DNA of 64,000 bases from Azorhizobium caulinodans ORS 571. Its GTDB lineage: Bacteria; Pseudomonadota; Alphaproteobacteria; Rhizobiales; Xanthobacteraceae. The notes below the pieces were generated by a model. The model searched no databases. It was not told where the DNA came from and was given only the letters and a program-made list of their open reading frames with translations. Of the stretch, positions 55,617 to 63,919 are shown piece after piece. A program made the position numbers and the translations under genes. The stretch lies in NCBI RefSeq assembly GCF_000010525.1, contig NC_009937.1:2609501-2673500 (forward strand), written 5' to 3'. How positions within the stretch are numbered: the first letter of the stretch is position 1; each line of letters begins with the position of its first letter.

Positions 55617-55633
55617 TGTTCGACATACGAACA
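55617..55633. promoter_or_regulatory. palindromic operator 2 (IclR-type) facing the catabolic operon
   Basis: TGTTCGACATACGAACA: the same arms as the 55431 site with a different 5-nt spacer, 157 bp above the substrate-binding-protein start. A further dyad TCGACC-N6-GGTCGA lies between them (55482-55499). Confidence 0.72.
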
Positions 55634-55790
55634 CGACGGTTCGAGATGTGGCAATAGGAAGGTCCCGCCTTCCATGCCCGTCCGTCCGAGATTGAGACGC
55701 AGTTCAACGCGCATCACGACAGTGATCCTGCGCGTCCTTCGTCATCGACAGCCAGGCTGCCGCATCCCGCTTCAGCCCCCGGGAGGAAAC

Positions 55791-57014
55791 ATGAAGACCA
55801 AGGCCCTCGCGGCGCCCTTTGCGGCGGCGCTCTTTGCCAGCGCCATGATCGTGACCCCAGCGGCCGCCCAATATGCCGGCGGCGGGGTGAAGATCGGCGT
55901 GCTCACCGACATGTCGGGCGCCTATTCGGATCTCGCCGGCGCTGGCTCGGTGGAAGCCGCGAAGATGGCCATCGAGGATTTCGGCAGGCCCATCAACGGC
56001 AAGCCGGTGGAACTGGTCTCCGCAGATCACCAGAACAAGGCCGACATCGCCTCCGCTACCGCCCGCAAGTGGTACGACACGCAGGACGTGGATGCGATCT
56101 TCGACATCAACGGCTCGGTGGCCGCGCTCGCGGTGCGCGAGGTCTCCCGCGAGAAGGGCAAGGTCGACATCAATTCCGGCGCCGCTGCGATGGCGCTAAC
56201 CAACAAGGCCTGCTCGCCCACCGGCCTGCACTGGACCTATGACGTCTATTCGCTGGCCGCCGGCACCGGCAACGCGCTGGTGAGCGAGGGTTTCAAGACC
56301 TGGTACTTCATCACGGCGGACTACACCTTCGGCCACGATCTTGAGAACCAGGTGGCGAAGATCGTGAAGGAGAAGGGCGGCACGGTGAAGGGCTCGGTGG
56401 CCCATCCGTTCGGCTCTCCGGACGTGTCCTCCTACCTGCTTCAGGCGCAGGGCTCGGGGGCCAAGATCATCGCAATGGCGAACGCTGGCGCCGACACGAT
56501 CAACACCATCAAGCAGGCGCGCGAATTCGGCATCACGCAGGGCGGCCAGACGCTGGCGGCGCTGCTGCTGTTCATAACGGACATCCACTCCGTGGGCCTC
56601 GAAGCCGCACAGGGCATGGTGCTGACCACCGGCTTCTACTGGGACACGGACGAGAAGACCCGCGCCTTCTCCAAGCGCTTCGCCGCCCGGATGAACGGCA
56701 AGATGCCCACCATGGTGCATGCGGGCGTCTATTCGTCGGTCCTGCATTATCTCAAGGCCGCGGAAGCCGCCGGCACCGACGACGGCGAGAAGGTGGTGGC
56801 CAAGATGCGCGAGTTGCCCATCGACGACATGTTCGCGAAGAACGGCAAGATCCGTGCGGACGGCCGCATGGTGCACGACATGTATCTGGCGAAGGTGAAG
56901 TCCCCCAAGGAGTCGAAGGGCGCGTGGGACTATTACCAGATCGTCCGCGTCATCCCCGGCGACGAGGCCTTCCAGCCGCTCAGCGAGAGCACCTGCCCGC
57001 TCGTCAAGAAGTGA
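55791..57014 (+). CDS. ABC transporter substrate-binding protein (branched-chain amino acid/aromatic type)
   Basis: 407 aa with GGGAGGAAAC before the ATG. Signal peptide (AAPFAAALFASAMIVTPAAA) then VKIGVLTDMSGAYSDLAGAG, the LivJ-like Peripla_BP_6 start, and DQDVDA-like YDTQDVDAIFDINGSVAALA. Cysteines at TNKACSPTG and the C-terminus may form a disulfide. It binds a small organic acid or amino acid in the periplasm. No permease or ATPase genes follow; enzymes do. It opens the operon controlled by operator 2. Confidence 0.92.
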   Translation: MKTKALAAPFAAALFASAMIVTPAAAQYAGGGVKIGVLTDMSGAYSDLAGAGSVEAAKMAIEDFGRPINGKPVELVSADHQNKADIASATARKWYDTQDVDAIFDINGSVAALAVREVSREKGKVDINSGAAAMALTNKACSPTGLHWTYDVYSLAAGTGNALVSEGFKTWYFITADYTFGHDLENQVAKIVKEKGGTVKGSVAHPFGSPDVSSYLLQAQGSGAKIIAMANAGADTINTIKQAREFGITQGGQTLAALLLFITDIHSVGLEAAQGMVLTTGFYWDTDEKTRAFSKRFAARMNGKMPTMVHAGVYSSVLHYLKAAEAAGTDDGEKVVAKMRELPIDDMFAKNGKIRADGRMVHDMYLAKVKSPKESKGAWDYYQIVRVIPGDEAFQPLSESTCPLVKK

Positions 57015-57143
57015 GCCTCCGGCGTGCCGGGCCGCTCGAGCCCGGCCGCCCGTTGGGGGGAACCGGCCGCGCCGGATTGTCCGTCCCCTTTAGCTTCAGG
57101 CCGCAGGACGTTCCGTCCGCCGCCCCTCACGAGAGCCAGGGTC

Positions 57144-57419
57144 ATGCTGTTCCACGTCGAAATGCAGGTGAACATTCCGCACGATTTTCCGGCCGAGAAG
57201 GCGGATGCGATAAAGGCGGCGGAGAAGGCCTATGCGCAGGACCTCCAGCGGCAGGGCAAGTGGCTCCACCTCTGGCGCATCGCCGGGCGCTACGCCAACG
57301 TGTCCATCTTCGACGTGGAGAGCGTGGACGAACTGCACCAGCTTCTCTCCTCGCTCCCGCTGTTCCCGTTCATGGACATCAAGGTGACGCCACTCGCCCG
57401 TCATCCCTCCGCCATCTGA
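57144..57419 (+). CDS. catC: muconolactone delta-isomerase
   Basis: 91 aa. Strong family match: MLFHVEMQVNIPHDFPAEKA, WLHLWRIAGRYANVSIFDVE and LPLFPFMDIKVTPLARHP, with the His/Glu/Trp/Arg positions of CatC kept. It isomerises muconolactone to 3-oxoadipate enol-lactone in the ortho-cleavage pathway. The usual partners catA and catB are absent; its neighbours are a YciI protein and an SDR. The ring-like decamer works in the cytoplasm. Confidence 0.93.
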   Translation: MLFHVEMQVNIPHDFPAEKADAIKAAEKAYAQDLQRQGKWLHLWRIAGRYANVSIFDVESVDELHQLLSSLPLFPFMDIKVTPLARHPSAI

Positions 57420-57448
57420 GGACGCAGGCCTGAAGGGGACGCGCTCAC

Positions 57449-57757
57449 ATGCCCTACATGATCGAGACTTTCGACAAGCCCGGCACACTGGACCTGCGCG
57501 CCCGGGAGCGCGATGCACACCTCGCCTTCCTTGATGCGCACAAGCACCTGCTTCTGGCGTGCGGCGCCAAGCTGGACGACGAGGGCAATGCCTCCGGTGG
57601 CGGGCTCTATGTGGTGGCACTGGAGACGCGGGCCGAGGCGGAAGCCTTCATCGCAGTTGATCCCTTCTTCACCGCAGGCCTGTTCGAACGCGTTCAGATC
57701 ACCCGCTGGCGCAAGGCCTATGTGGATGGCGTGTGCTATCTGCCGGAGGCGAAATGA
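57449..57757 (+). CDS. YciI-like protein
   Basis: 102 aa. The YCII fold (ferredoxin-like) shows RERDAHLAFLDAHKHLLLAC with the conserved Arg/His pair, then SGGGLYVVALETRAEAEAFI and DPFFTAGLFERVQITRW. Related domains catalyse 5-chloro-muconolactone dehalogenation or act as lactone-pathway accessory enzymes. Its place right after catC favours a lactone role. Its stop overlaps the SDR start (ATGA). Confidence 0.9.
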   Translation: MPYMIETFDKPGTLDLRARERDAHLAFLDAHKHLLLACGAKLDDEGNASGGGLYVVALETRAEAEAFIAVDPFFTAGLFERVQITRWRKAYVDGVCYLPEAK

Positions 57758-58470
57758 CGGACCGCACGCTGGTCACAGGCGGAGCGGGCGGCATCGGCCT
57801 CGCGGTGGCCCGGCAGGAGCGCATGGCCGGCCGTGCGGTGGTGGTGCTGGACCGCGAGCCGCCGCCCGACCTTGAGGCCCGCTTCCTCTGCGTGGACCTG
57901 ATGAGCGAGGCGGCGACTGCGCAGGCGCTCACCGAGGCGCTCTCCGAGGGCCCGATCACCCGCCTCGTGAACAATGTGGGCATGGTGCGCCCTGCCAGCC
58001 TCGATGACACGACGGCGGAGGATTTCGCAGCCGTCATGCGGCTCAATCTCGGCGTCGCCATTCAGGTCACGCAGGCGCTGGTGCCCGGCATGCGGGCCGC
58101 CCGCTTCGGCCGCATCGTCAATGTGTCCAGCCGCGCAGCCTATGGCAAGGAACTGCGCACCGCTTACGCCGCCAGCAAGGCCGGCCTTCTCGGCGCCACC
58201 CGCACCTGGGCTCTGGAACTGGGGCGGGACGGCATCACGGTGAACGCCGTGGCGCCCGGACCCATTGCAACGCCGCTGTTCACCGCAGCCAACCCGCCGG
58301 ATGCTCCCCGCACCCGCGCCATCGTGGAGGCAATCCCCGTGGGCCGCATGGGCACGCCGGAAGATGTGGCGCAGGCCGTGAGCTTCTTCCTCGGCGAATC
58401 TGCCGGCTTCATCACCGGCCAGACGCTGCCGGTCTGCGGCGGAATCACCGTTGGCAAGGGCGCGAACTGA
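57754..58470 (+). CDS. SDR family oxidoreductase
   Basis: 238 aa classical SDR. NAD(P) motif TGGAGGIG at residues 8-15, NNVG at 73-76, catalytic Ser125/126 (NVSSRAAYG), Tyr138 and Lys142 (YAASK). NADP/NAD preference is not obvious: Asp33 at the end of strand 2 (VVLDRE) favours NAD. The position in the operon suggests oxidation of an alcohol or hydroxy-lactone. Translationally coupled to the YciI gene. Confidence 0.92.
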   Translation: MTDRTLVTGGAGGIGLAVARQERMAGRAVVVLDREPPPDLEARFLCVDLMSEAATAQALTEALSEGPITRLVNNVGMVRPASLDDTTAEDFAAVMRLNLGVAIQVTQALVPGMRAARFGRIVNVSSRAAYGKELRTAYAASKAGLLGATRTWALELGRDGITVNAVAPGPIATPLFTAANPPDAPRTRAIVEAIPVGRMGTPEDVAQAVSFFLGESAGFITGQTLPVCGGITVGKGAN

Positions 58471-58496
58471 GGCCAATGCCCCATAGGGAGAACACC

Positions 58497-59531
58497 ATGT
58501 CGTCCGATCGCCGCTGGGTCCGCCGTCCGGAAGGCTCCACCTGGGGCGATTTTGGTCCGGACGACGAACTCGGTCGCCTGAACCTCATCACACCCGACAA
58601 GGTCCGCGCCGCCGTGGCCGAGGTGTCGGAAGGGCGCACCTTCTGCCTCAGCCTGCCGCTCGACAGGCCCGGCGGGAACGTCCTGAATGTGCGGCGTGTG
58701 CCGCCCGTGCTGAAGCCCACCGGTCCGGACGACAATCCGCGCTTCAATGCCATGCTCTGCGCGGATGACGCCTGCTTCGTGGACGTGGTCTGCGACGACA
58801 AGGTGGAGATCTGCCTGCAATATTCCACCCAGTGGGACAGCTTCGCCCATGTGGGCGCCCTGTTCGATGTCAGCGGCGAGGGGCGCCCCGAGCCGGTCTA
58901 TTACAACGGCTTCCGCGCGGGCATCGACATCGTGGGCCCGCGCGAGGCGGCCGAACGGGGCATCGCCCCCGGCGCCCACCGTCTGGGCATCCAGAATGCG
59001 GCGGCCCATGGCGTCCAGGGACGCGGCGTTCTCGTGGATCTCCTTTCCCCCTTCGGAACGGATCGCCATCTGGTGGGCTATGATGATCTGATGCGGGCCA
59101 TGGAGGCTCAGGGCGTCAGCGTGGAGGAGGCAGATATCCTGTGCCTCTACACCGGCTTCACGCAGGTCATCATGGGGATGGGCGGCCAACCGGACGGCGC
59201 CGTTCTCGCCCGGAGTTGCGCCGCGCTCGATGGGCGCGACGCGCGCCTCCTCCAGTGGATCGCCGACAGCCGCATTTCGGCGCTGGTTGCCGACAATTAT
59301 GCGGTGGAGCAATTGCCGGCCAAGCGCCTTGCCTCCAATGCGCAGGCCTCGATGCCGCTCCACCATCACTGCCTTTTCAAGCTGGGCGTGCCGCTGGGCG
59401 AACTGTGGTGGCTTGCCGATCTCGCCGCCCATCTGCGCGCCGCCGGCCGCAACCGCTTTCTGCTCACCGCCCCTCCCCTGCGCCTCCCCGGCGCGGTGGG
59501 GTCCCCCGTCACGCCGATTGCCACCGTCTGA
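58497..59531 (+). CDS. cyclase-family (kynurenine formamidase-like) metal hydrolase
   Basis: 344 aa with GGGAG before the ATG. Cyclase-superfamily pattern: TWGDFGPDDELGRLNLITPD at the N-terminus, then STQWDSFAHVGALFD (metal His/Asp region, QWD..AH), GVQGRGVLVDL and MPLHHHCLFKLGVPLGELWW near the end. Members open lactam, lactone or amide bonds with divalent metal. The absence of the classical HxGTHxD motif places it with the longer 'cyclase family' proteins found in aromatic and furan catabolic clusters. Confidence 0.88.
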   Translation: MSSDRRWVRRPEGSTWGDFGPDDELGRLNLITPDKVRAAVAEVSEGRTFCLSLPLDRPGGNVLNVRRVPPVLKPTGPDDNPRFNAMLCADDACFVDVVCDDKVEICLQYSTQWDSFAHVGALFDVSGEGRPEPVYYNGFRAGIDIVGPREAAERGIAPGAHRLGIQNAAAHGVQGRGVLVDLLSPFGTDRHLVGYDDLMRAMEAQGVSVEEADILCLYTGFTQVIMGMGGQPDGAVLARSCAALDGRDARLLQWIADSRISALVADNYAVEQLPAKRLASNAQASMPLHHHCLFKLGVPLGELWWLADLAAHLRAAGRNRFLLTAPPLRLPGAVGSPVTPIATV

Positions 59532-59551
59532 ACGCTCCGCCGGAGACCTGC

Positions 59552-60349
59552 ATGCCCTTTCTCGCCATCGACGGACGCACCGTTCACTACGCCCTTGAAG
59601 GACGTACCGACGCGCCGGTCCTCCTGCTCGCCAACTCTCTGGGGACCGGCTTCCTCGTGTGGGACGCGGTGATGCCGGCGCTCGCCGCGCACTTCAACGT
59701 GCTGCGGTACGACATGCGCGGCCACGGCCTCTCCGACGCCGCCCCGCTGGGGGACGAAGCCAGCGGCTATTCCATTGTCGACCTTGCCGGAGATGCCCTT
59801 GGGCTTCTGGATGCGCTGGGCATCGCGAAGGCCCATGTGTGCGGCCTCTCCATCGGCGGCATGGTGGCCCAGCACCTGGGCGCCCATGCCCCTGCTCGGG
59901 TGGATCGCCTTGTCCTGTGCGACACCGCCATGCAGATCGGCCCGGCGTCGGTCTGGAACGAGCGCGTCGCGGGCATCCGTCGCGATGGCCTTGCCGCCAT
60001 CGCCCCGGGCGTGATGGGCCGGTGGTTCACCGACGGGTTCCGGGAGCGCGTTCCGCACATCGTGCGCGGCTATGCCAACATGGTGGCCCGCACCACGCTG
60101 GACGGCTATGTGGGCTGCGCCCTCGCGGTGCGCGACGCCGACCTCACCGCTTCCGCCGCCCGCATCACGGCTCCCACGCTGGTGGTGGTCGGCGACAAGG
60201 ACCCCTCCACCCCCCCGGCCGCCGCCGAGGCCATGGCCGCCGCCATTCCCGGCGCGCGGCTGGAATTCATCGCCGATGCCTCGCACATCCCTTGCGTGGA
60301 GCAGCCGGAGGTTCTTGCCCGCCTGCTGCTGTCTCATCTGGCGGGTTGA
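59552..60349 (+). CDS. 3-oxoadipate enol-lactonase-like alpha/beta hydrolase
   Basis: 265 aa. Catalytic triad: Ser100 in CGLSIGGMVAQ, Asp near 216 (VVGDKDPSTPPA) and His near 245 (ADASHIPCVEQP). The N-terminal LLLANSLGTGFLVWDAVMPA and YDMRGHGLSD are the PcaD signature. It would hydrolyse 3-oxoadipate enol-lactone to 3-oxoadipate, directly following CatC's step. It is the last gene of the plus-strand operon, 20 bp after the cyclase-like gene. Confidence 0.9.
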   Translation: MPFLAIDGRTVHYALEGRTDAPVLLLANSLGTGFLVWDAVMPALAAHFNVLRYDMRGHGLSDAAPLGDEASGYSIVDLAGDALGLLDALGIAKAHVCGLSIGGMVAQHLGAHAPARVDRLVLCDTAMQIGPASVWNERVAGIRRDGLAAIAPGVMGRWFTDGFRERVPHIVRGYANMVARTTLDGYVGCALAVRDADLTASAARITAPTLVVVGDKDPSTPPAAAEAMAAAIPGARLEFIADASHIPCVEQPEVLARLLLSHLAG

Positions 60350-60448
60350 GGGATCGGCGGGAAACGTGTTTGGCGAGCTGGTGCAAGGCTCCTCCTTGGC
60401 CCATCCCTATGCCATGCTCGGAGCGCCGACGACACAGGCGAGGGGCTG

Positions 60449-60853
60449 ATGGCAGGCGAAGCCGATAATCCAAGCGCACTGATCGACGCCAAGATCGCCG
60501 GGCTGGGCGACTGGCGCGGCGAGACACTCGCCCGGATGCGCAAGCTGATCCGGGACACGGTCCCCGGCGTCGTGGAAACTGTGAAGTGGCGCAAGCCCAC
60601 CAATCCCGCCGGCGTGCCCGTCTGGGAACAGGACGGAATCATCTGCACGGGCGAGATCTACAAGGCCTATGTAAAGCTCACCTTCCCCAAGGGGGCGCTG
60701 CTCGCCGATCCGGCCGGGCTCTTCAATGGCAGCCTGAATGGCCAGTCCATGCGCGCCATCGATATCCGCGAGGGCGACGTCATCGACCCGGGCGCGTTTG
60801 CTGAACTGGTCCACGCAGCGGTCGAATTCAACACCGCGAAGATCAAGCGGTGA
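60449..60853 (+). CDS. DUF1801 domain protein
   Basis: 134 aa. YdhG-like/DUF1801 pattern: RGETLARMRKLIRDTVPGVV, VETVKWRKPTNPAGVPVW, then YVKLTFPKGALLADPAGLFN. Function unknown; the fold resembles frataxin-like or SdpI-associated small proteins. It lies 99 bp after the enol-lactonase gene in the same direction, so co-transcription is possible but not required. Confidence 0.88.
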   Translation: MAGEADNPSALIDAKIAGLGDWRGETLARMRKLIRDTVPGVVETVKWRKPTNPAGVPVWEQDGIICTGEIYKAYVKLTFPKGALLADPAGLFNGSLNGQSMRAIDIREGDVIDPGAFAELVHAAVEFNTAKIKR

Positions 60854-60877
60854 AAGGGGGGTGACGCTGCCCGCGGC

Positions 60878-61627
60878 TCAGGTCCTCTGGACCGGATCCG
60901 AGCCGAGCGCCGACAGGGTCGCCTCCTGCGGCGGCAGACGCAGGGCATTGAGGACCAGTTCGGCCACATGGGCGCGGCGGGCGGCCAGTTCCTTCTTGGA
61001 CGCCAGGTCGCGGTTGAGGATGACCGACAGCGTGAAGATGTTCGAGAAATAGAAATAGGACAGGCCGGCAATGGAGATCCAGAGCTGCGCCGGATCGTGT
61101 CCGTCCCGGAACACGCCCTCCTTCACGCCCCGCTCGACGATGGCGCTGATCATGCCGATAAGCGGTGAATGCATGTCCTTCACCCGCTCGGATTCCTTCA
61201 GGTGCCGGGCCTGATGCAGGTTTTCGCTGTTCAGCAGGTTGATGAAGGTGCGCTCGCCGATGAAGCTGTCGAACGTGAAGGTCACGAGCCGCCGCATGGC
61301 GTCCTCGGGAGAGAGGCTTTCGAGATTGAGCTTCAGTTCCGAGGTGCGCGCTCGCTCGTAGGCGGCCTCCAGCACGGCCAGCCAAAGTCCGCGCTTGGAG
61401 CCGAAATAATGATAGATCATCCGCCGGTTGGCGCCCGAGCGCGAGGCGATGGCGTCGATGCCCGCCCCGGCGAAACCGCGGGCGGAAAATTCGGCGGTGG
61501 CAGCGGAGAGGATGCTTGCCTTGGTGCGCTCCGGGTCGCGGGTCCGTACCACGCGTCCCCCCTCCGCGGCCTTGGACTTCGCCGGCGCACGGGCACGGCT
61601 GGGCGTTTCCGGCGCACCCGCCCCCAT
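60878..61627 (-). CDS. TetR/AcrR family transcriptional regulator
   Basis: 249 aa from the ATG at 61627; a GTG at 61669 with GAGGGG nearby would add 14 residues. The HTH is at about residues 30-75: RTKASILSAATAEFSARGFA, then DAIASRSGANRRMIYHYFGS. The ligand domain contains FINLLNSENLHQARHLKESE and LWISIAGLSYFYFSN, a common subtype near catabolic genes. It lies 72 bp below the sugar-isomerase-like gene and probably controls that operon. Confidence 0.9.
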   Translation of the reverse strand: MGAGAPETPSRARAPAKSKAAEGGRVVRTRDPERTKASILSAATAEFSARGFAGAGIDAIASRSGANRRMIYHYFGSKRGLWLAVLEAAYERARTSELKLNLESLSPEDAMRRLVTFTFDSFIGERTFINLLNSENLHQARHLKESERVKDMHSPLIGMISAIVERGVKEGVFRDGHDPAQLWISIAGLSYFYFSNIFTLSVILNRDLASKKELAARRAHVAELVLNALRLPPQEATLSALGSDPVQRT

Positions 61628-61698
61628 GTCCTGCTCGTCCAGCCCGCTCGCACCAGCCACGCGTGCCACTTTGCCCCTCGCTCCAGCCGTTTTGCCGC

Positions 61699-62601
61699 TT
61701 ATACGACGGAGCGGTGACGGGAGATACAGGTGCCAAGCACCTCCTCCATCGGCTTCGCCCACCAGTGCTCGGAGAAGATCTCCACTTCCGCGAAGCCTTG
61801 ATACCCTTGGGCTTCCACCTGTGCGCGGATGGCTTTCAGGTCGATCACGCCGTCACCCATCATGCCGCGGTCGTTCAGCATGTCGGCCATGGGCACCAGC
61901 CAGTCGCACACGTGATAGGCCAGCAGCCGATCGCGGCCCGCCCGCACGATCTGGGCGGACAGGTCCGGGTCCCACCAGACATGGAATACATCCAGCGCGA
62001 CGCCCAGCATCCCGCTCCGCTCCGGGTCCAGCCGGTCGCAGATGTCGAGCGCCTGACCCATGGTGTTCACGCATGCACGGTCAGCGGCATACATGGGATG
62101 GAGCGGCTCGATGGCGAGAGGCATGTGGGCGCTGCGGGCGTACTCCAGTAGCGTGCCGATGCCGTCCTCCACCATGGCACGGGCGGCCCCGATGTCCTTC
62201 GAAGGCGCCGAGCCCGGCCGGGCATATTGCGGCAGGCCACCCACCACGAGAACGAGGCAGGACGCGCCCAGAGCCTCCGCCTCATCCACCGCGCGGCGGT
62301 TGTCGTCGCGCACCTCCGGCAGGCGCGCGGGATCGGCCGGGAACATGCCGCCCCGGCAATAGCCCGAGAGCGCGAGGCCGGTCGCCTTCACCGCCTCAAC
62401 GGCGCGGGGCAGGCCGATATGGGCCACCTGATCCCGCCAGGGCGAGATGGCGCGGATCTGCGCCCGCGCGCACGCCTCGATGATGGTCGCAAGATCGCCC
62501 TGCCTGCGCACCGTCGCGGTGTTGATGGAGAGCAGGCGGTGATCCGCCGAGAAGTCCCTCAGGGCGGGCTTGAGGGCGCTGGGTGCGACACGGTCCTGCA
62601 T
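61699..62601 (-). CDS. sugar phosphate isomerase/epimerase-like TIM barrel (IolE-like)
   Basis: 300 aa from the ATG at 62601 (GGAGG upstream, inside the preceding gene's end). AP_endonuc_2/xylose isomerase-like barrel: RAISPWRDQVAHIGLPRAVE, AEALGASCLVLVVGGLPQYA, MPLAIEPLHPMYAADRACVN, LGVALDVFHVWWDPD and FAEVEIFSEHWWAKP supply the Glu/Asp/His metal set. Likely isomerises or epimerises a ketose or inositol derivative. It follows the DUF993 gene with 1 bp between. Confidence 0.9.
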   Translation of the reverse strand: MQDRVAPSALKPALRDFSADHRLLSINTATVRRQGDLATIIEACARAQIRAISPWRDQVAHIGLPRAVEAVKATGLALSGYCRGGMFPADPARLPEVRDDNRRAVDEAEALGASCLVLVVGGLPQYARPGSAPSKDIGAARAMVEDGIGTLLEYARSAHMPLAIEPLHPMYAADRACVNTMGQALDICDRLDPERSGMLGVALDVFHVWWDPDLSAQIVRAGRDRLLAYHVCDWLVPMADMLNDRGMMGDGVIDLKAIRAQVEAQGYQGFAEVEIFSEHWWAKPMEEVLGTCISRHRSVV

Positions 62602-62602
62602 C

Positions 62603-63796
62603 TCAGGCCTCCACGCCACGCACGGCGAGCACGGCACGCATCCGCTGCACCGCCAGATCCGGATCGGTCAGCAGCCCGGCCCGATCCGCAAGACGGAACA
62701 GTTCGGCCAGATGAAGGGTCGAGCGGGCGCTCTCCTGACCGCCGACCATCGTGAAATGGTCCTGATGGCCATTGAGATAGGCCATGAACACCACTCCCGT
62801 CTTGTAGAAGCGCGTGGGCGCCCGGAAGATATGGCGCGACAGAGGCACGGTGGGCGCCAGGATGTCGTGGAAGCCCGCCTCGTCACCCGCCGCCAGCGCG
62901 GTGAGCGCGGCCGAAGCGGCCGGGGCGATGGCATCGAAAATACCCAGCAAGGCGTGCGAATAGCCCTGCGCGTCTCCGGCGACCAGCTCCGCATAGTTGA
63001 AGTCATCGCCCGTATACATGCGCACGGCCGGGTCCAGCCGGCGGCGCATGGCGATCTCCTTGTCCTTGTCGAGGAGCGAAATCTTCACGCCATCGACCTT
63101 GGCCGCATGGGCATTGATGATGGCGACCGCCGTATCCATGGCTGCGTCGAGATCGCGCGTGCCCCAGTAGCCGGCGAGCGCGGGATCGAACATGTCGCCC
63201 AGCCAGTGGATGATGACCGGCTCGCGCACCTGGCTCAGGATGCGGCCATAGACGGTCTCGTAATCCGCCGCCGATGTGCCGATGCGGGCAAGCGCGCGGG
63301 AGGCCATCAGGATGATGCGCCCGCCCACCTTCTCCACCGCCGCCACCTGCTCTTCATAGGCGCGGATCACGTCGTCGAGCGACCTTGCGGCCTCAGGTGC
63401 GAGGTGGTCCGTGCCCGCTCCGGAAAAGACCAGCGCCTCCGGCCCGTGCGCCTTCGCAGCCTCCACCGAGCGGCGGATCAGGTCCAGCGAGGTCGGCCAG
63501 TCGAGACCCATGCCGCGCTGGGCCGTATCCATGGCTTCCGCAACGCCGAGGCCGAGGTCCCATAGGCGCTGCCGATAGGCGATGGTGTGGTCCCAGTCGA
63601 TGGCGGCTTCGAGCCACGGATCGCTGGCCGCCAGCGGGTCCGCCACCACATGGGCGGCGGAAAAGGCGATGCGGTTCATCGGCCCCGACGCACGCGCGGG
63701 AAAATCGCGGGGGGCCGAGAGCTTGAACGTCTCAAGCCCGCCCCCGGCGAGCGGCAGGCGAAGGGACAGGGCGGTGGCGTTCGCGCGTTCGTTCAT
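62603..63796 (-). CDS. DUF993 dihydrodipicolinate-synthase-like protein
   Basis: 397 aa. DUF993/DHDPS-type barrel: AAIDWDHTIAYRQRLWDLGL, GVAEAMDTAQRGMGLDWPTS, VSG-like FSGAGTDHLAPEAARSLDDV, and VDGVKISLLDKDKEIAMRRR with the candidate Schiff-base lysine in GVKISLLD. The family occurs in sugar or inositol catabolic clusters with Gfo/Idh dehydrogenases and IolE-like proteins, as here. It is the last complete gene; its operon continues off the right edge. Confidence 0.92.
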   Translation of the reverse strand: MNERANATALSLRLPLAGGGLETFKLSAPRDFPARASGPMNRIAFSAAHVVADPLAASDPWLEAAIDWDHTIAYRQRLWDLGLGVAEAMDTAQRGMGLDWPTSLDLIRRSVEAAKAHGPEALVFSGAGTDHLAPEAARSLDDVIRAYEEQVAAVEKVGGRIILMASRALARIGTSAADYETVYGRILSQVREPVIIHWLGDMFDPALAGYWGTRDLDAAMDTAVAIINAHAAKVDGVKISLLDKDKEIAMRRRLDPAVRMYTGDDFNYAELVAGDAQGYSHALLGIFDAIAPAASAALTALAAGDEAGFHDILAPTVPLSRHIFRAPTRFYKTGVVFMAYLNGHQDHFTMVGGQESARSTLHLAELFRLADRAGLLTDPDLAVQRMRAVLAVRGVEA

Positions 63797-63888
63797 CGTT
63801 TCTGATCCTTCTTGGTCGCGGCTCCGCCGCCGCTGAAACCCATGTCCCCGTGGTCCGGTCCGAGCGCCCCCGTGCGCTGCGTCCCTAA

Positions 63889-63919
63889 GGTCATGGCCAG
63901 GCGTGTCCCGGCCATGACC
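63889..63919. repeat. palindromic intergenic repeat element
   Basis: Perfect 10-bp inverted arms GGTCATGGCC / GGCCATGACC flank 11 nt (AGGCGTGTCCC). The arm sequence is the 'CCCGGCCATGAC' type that recurs in intergenic regions of many alphaproteobacteria. The following bases to the window end (ATGTCATGCCCGGACCAG) contain a partial second copy. No gene is seen between 63797 and 64000. Confidence 0.5.
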
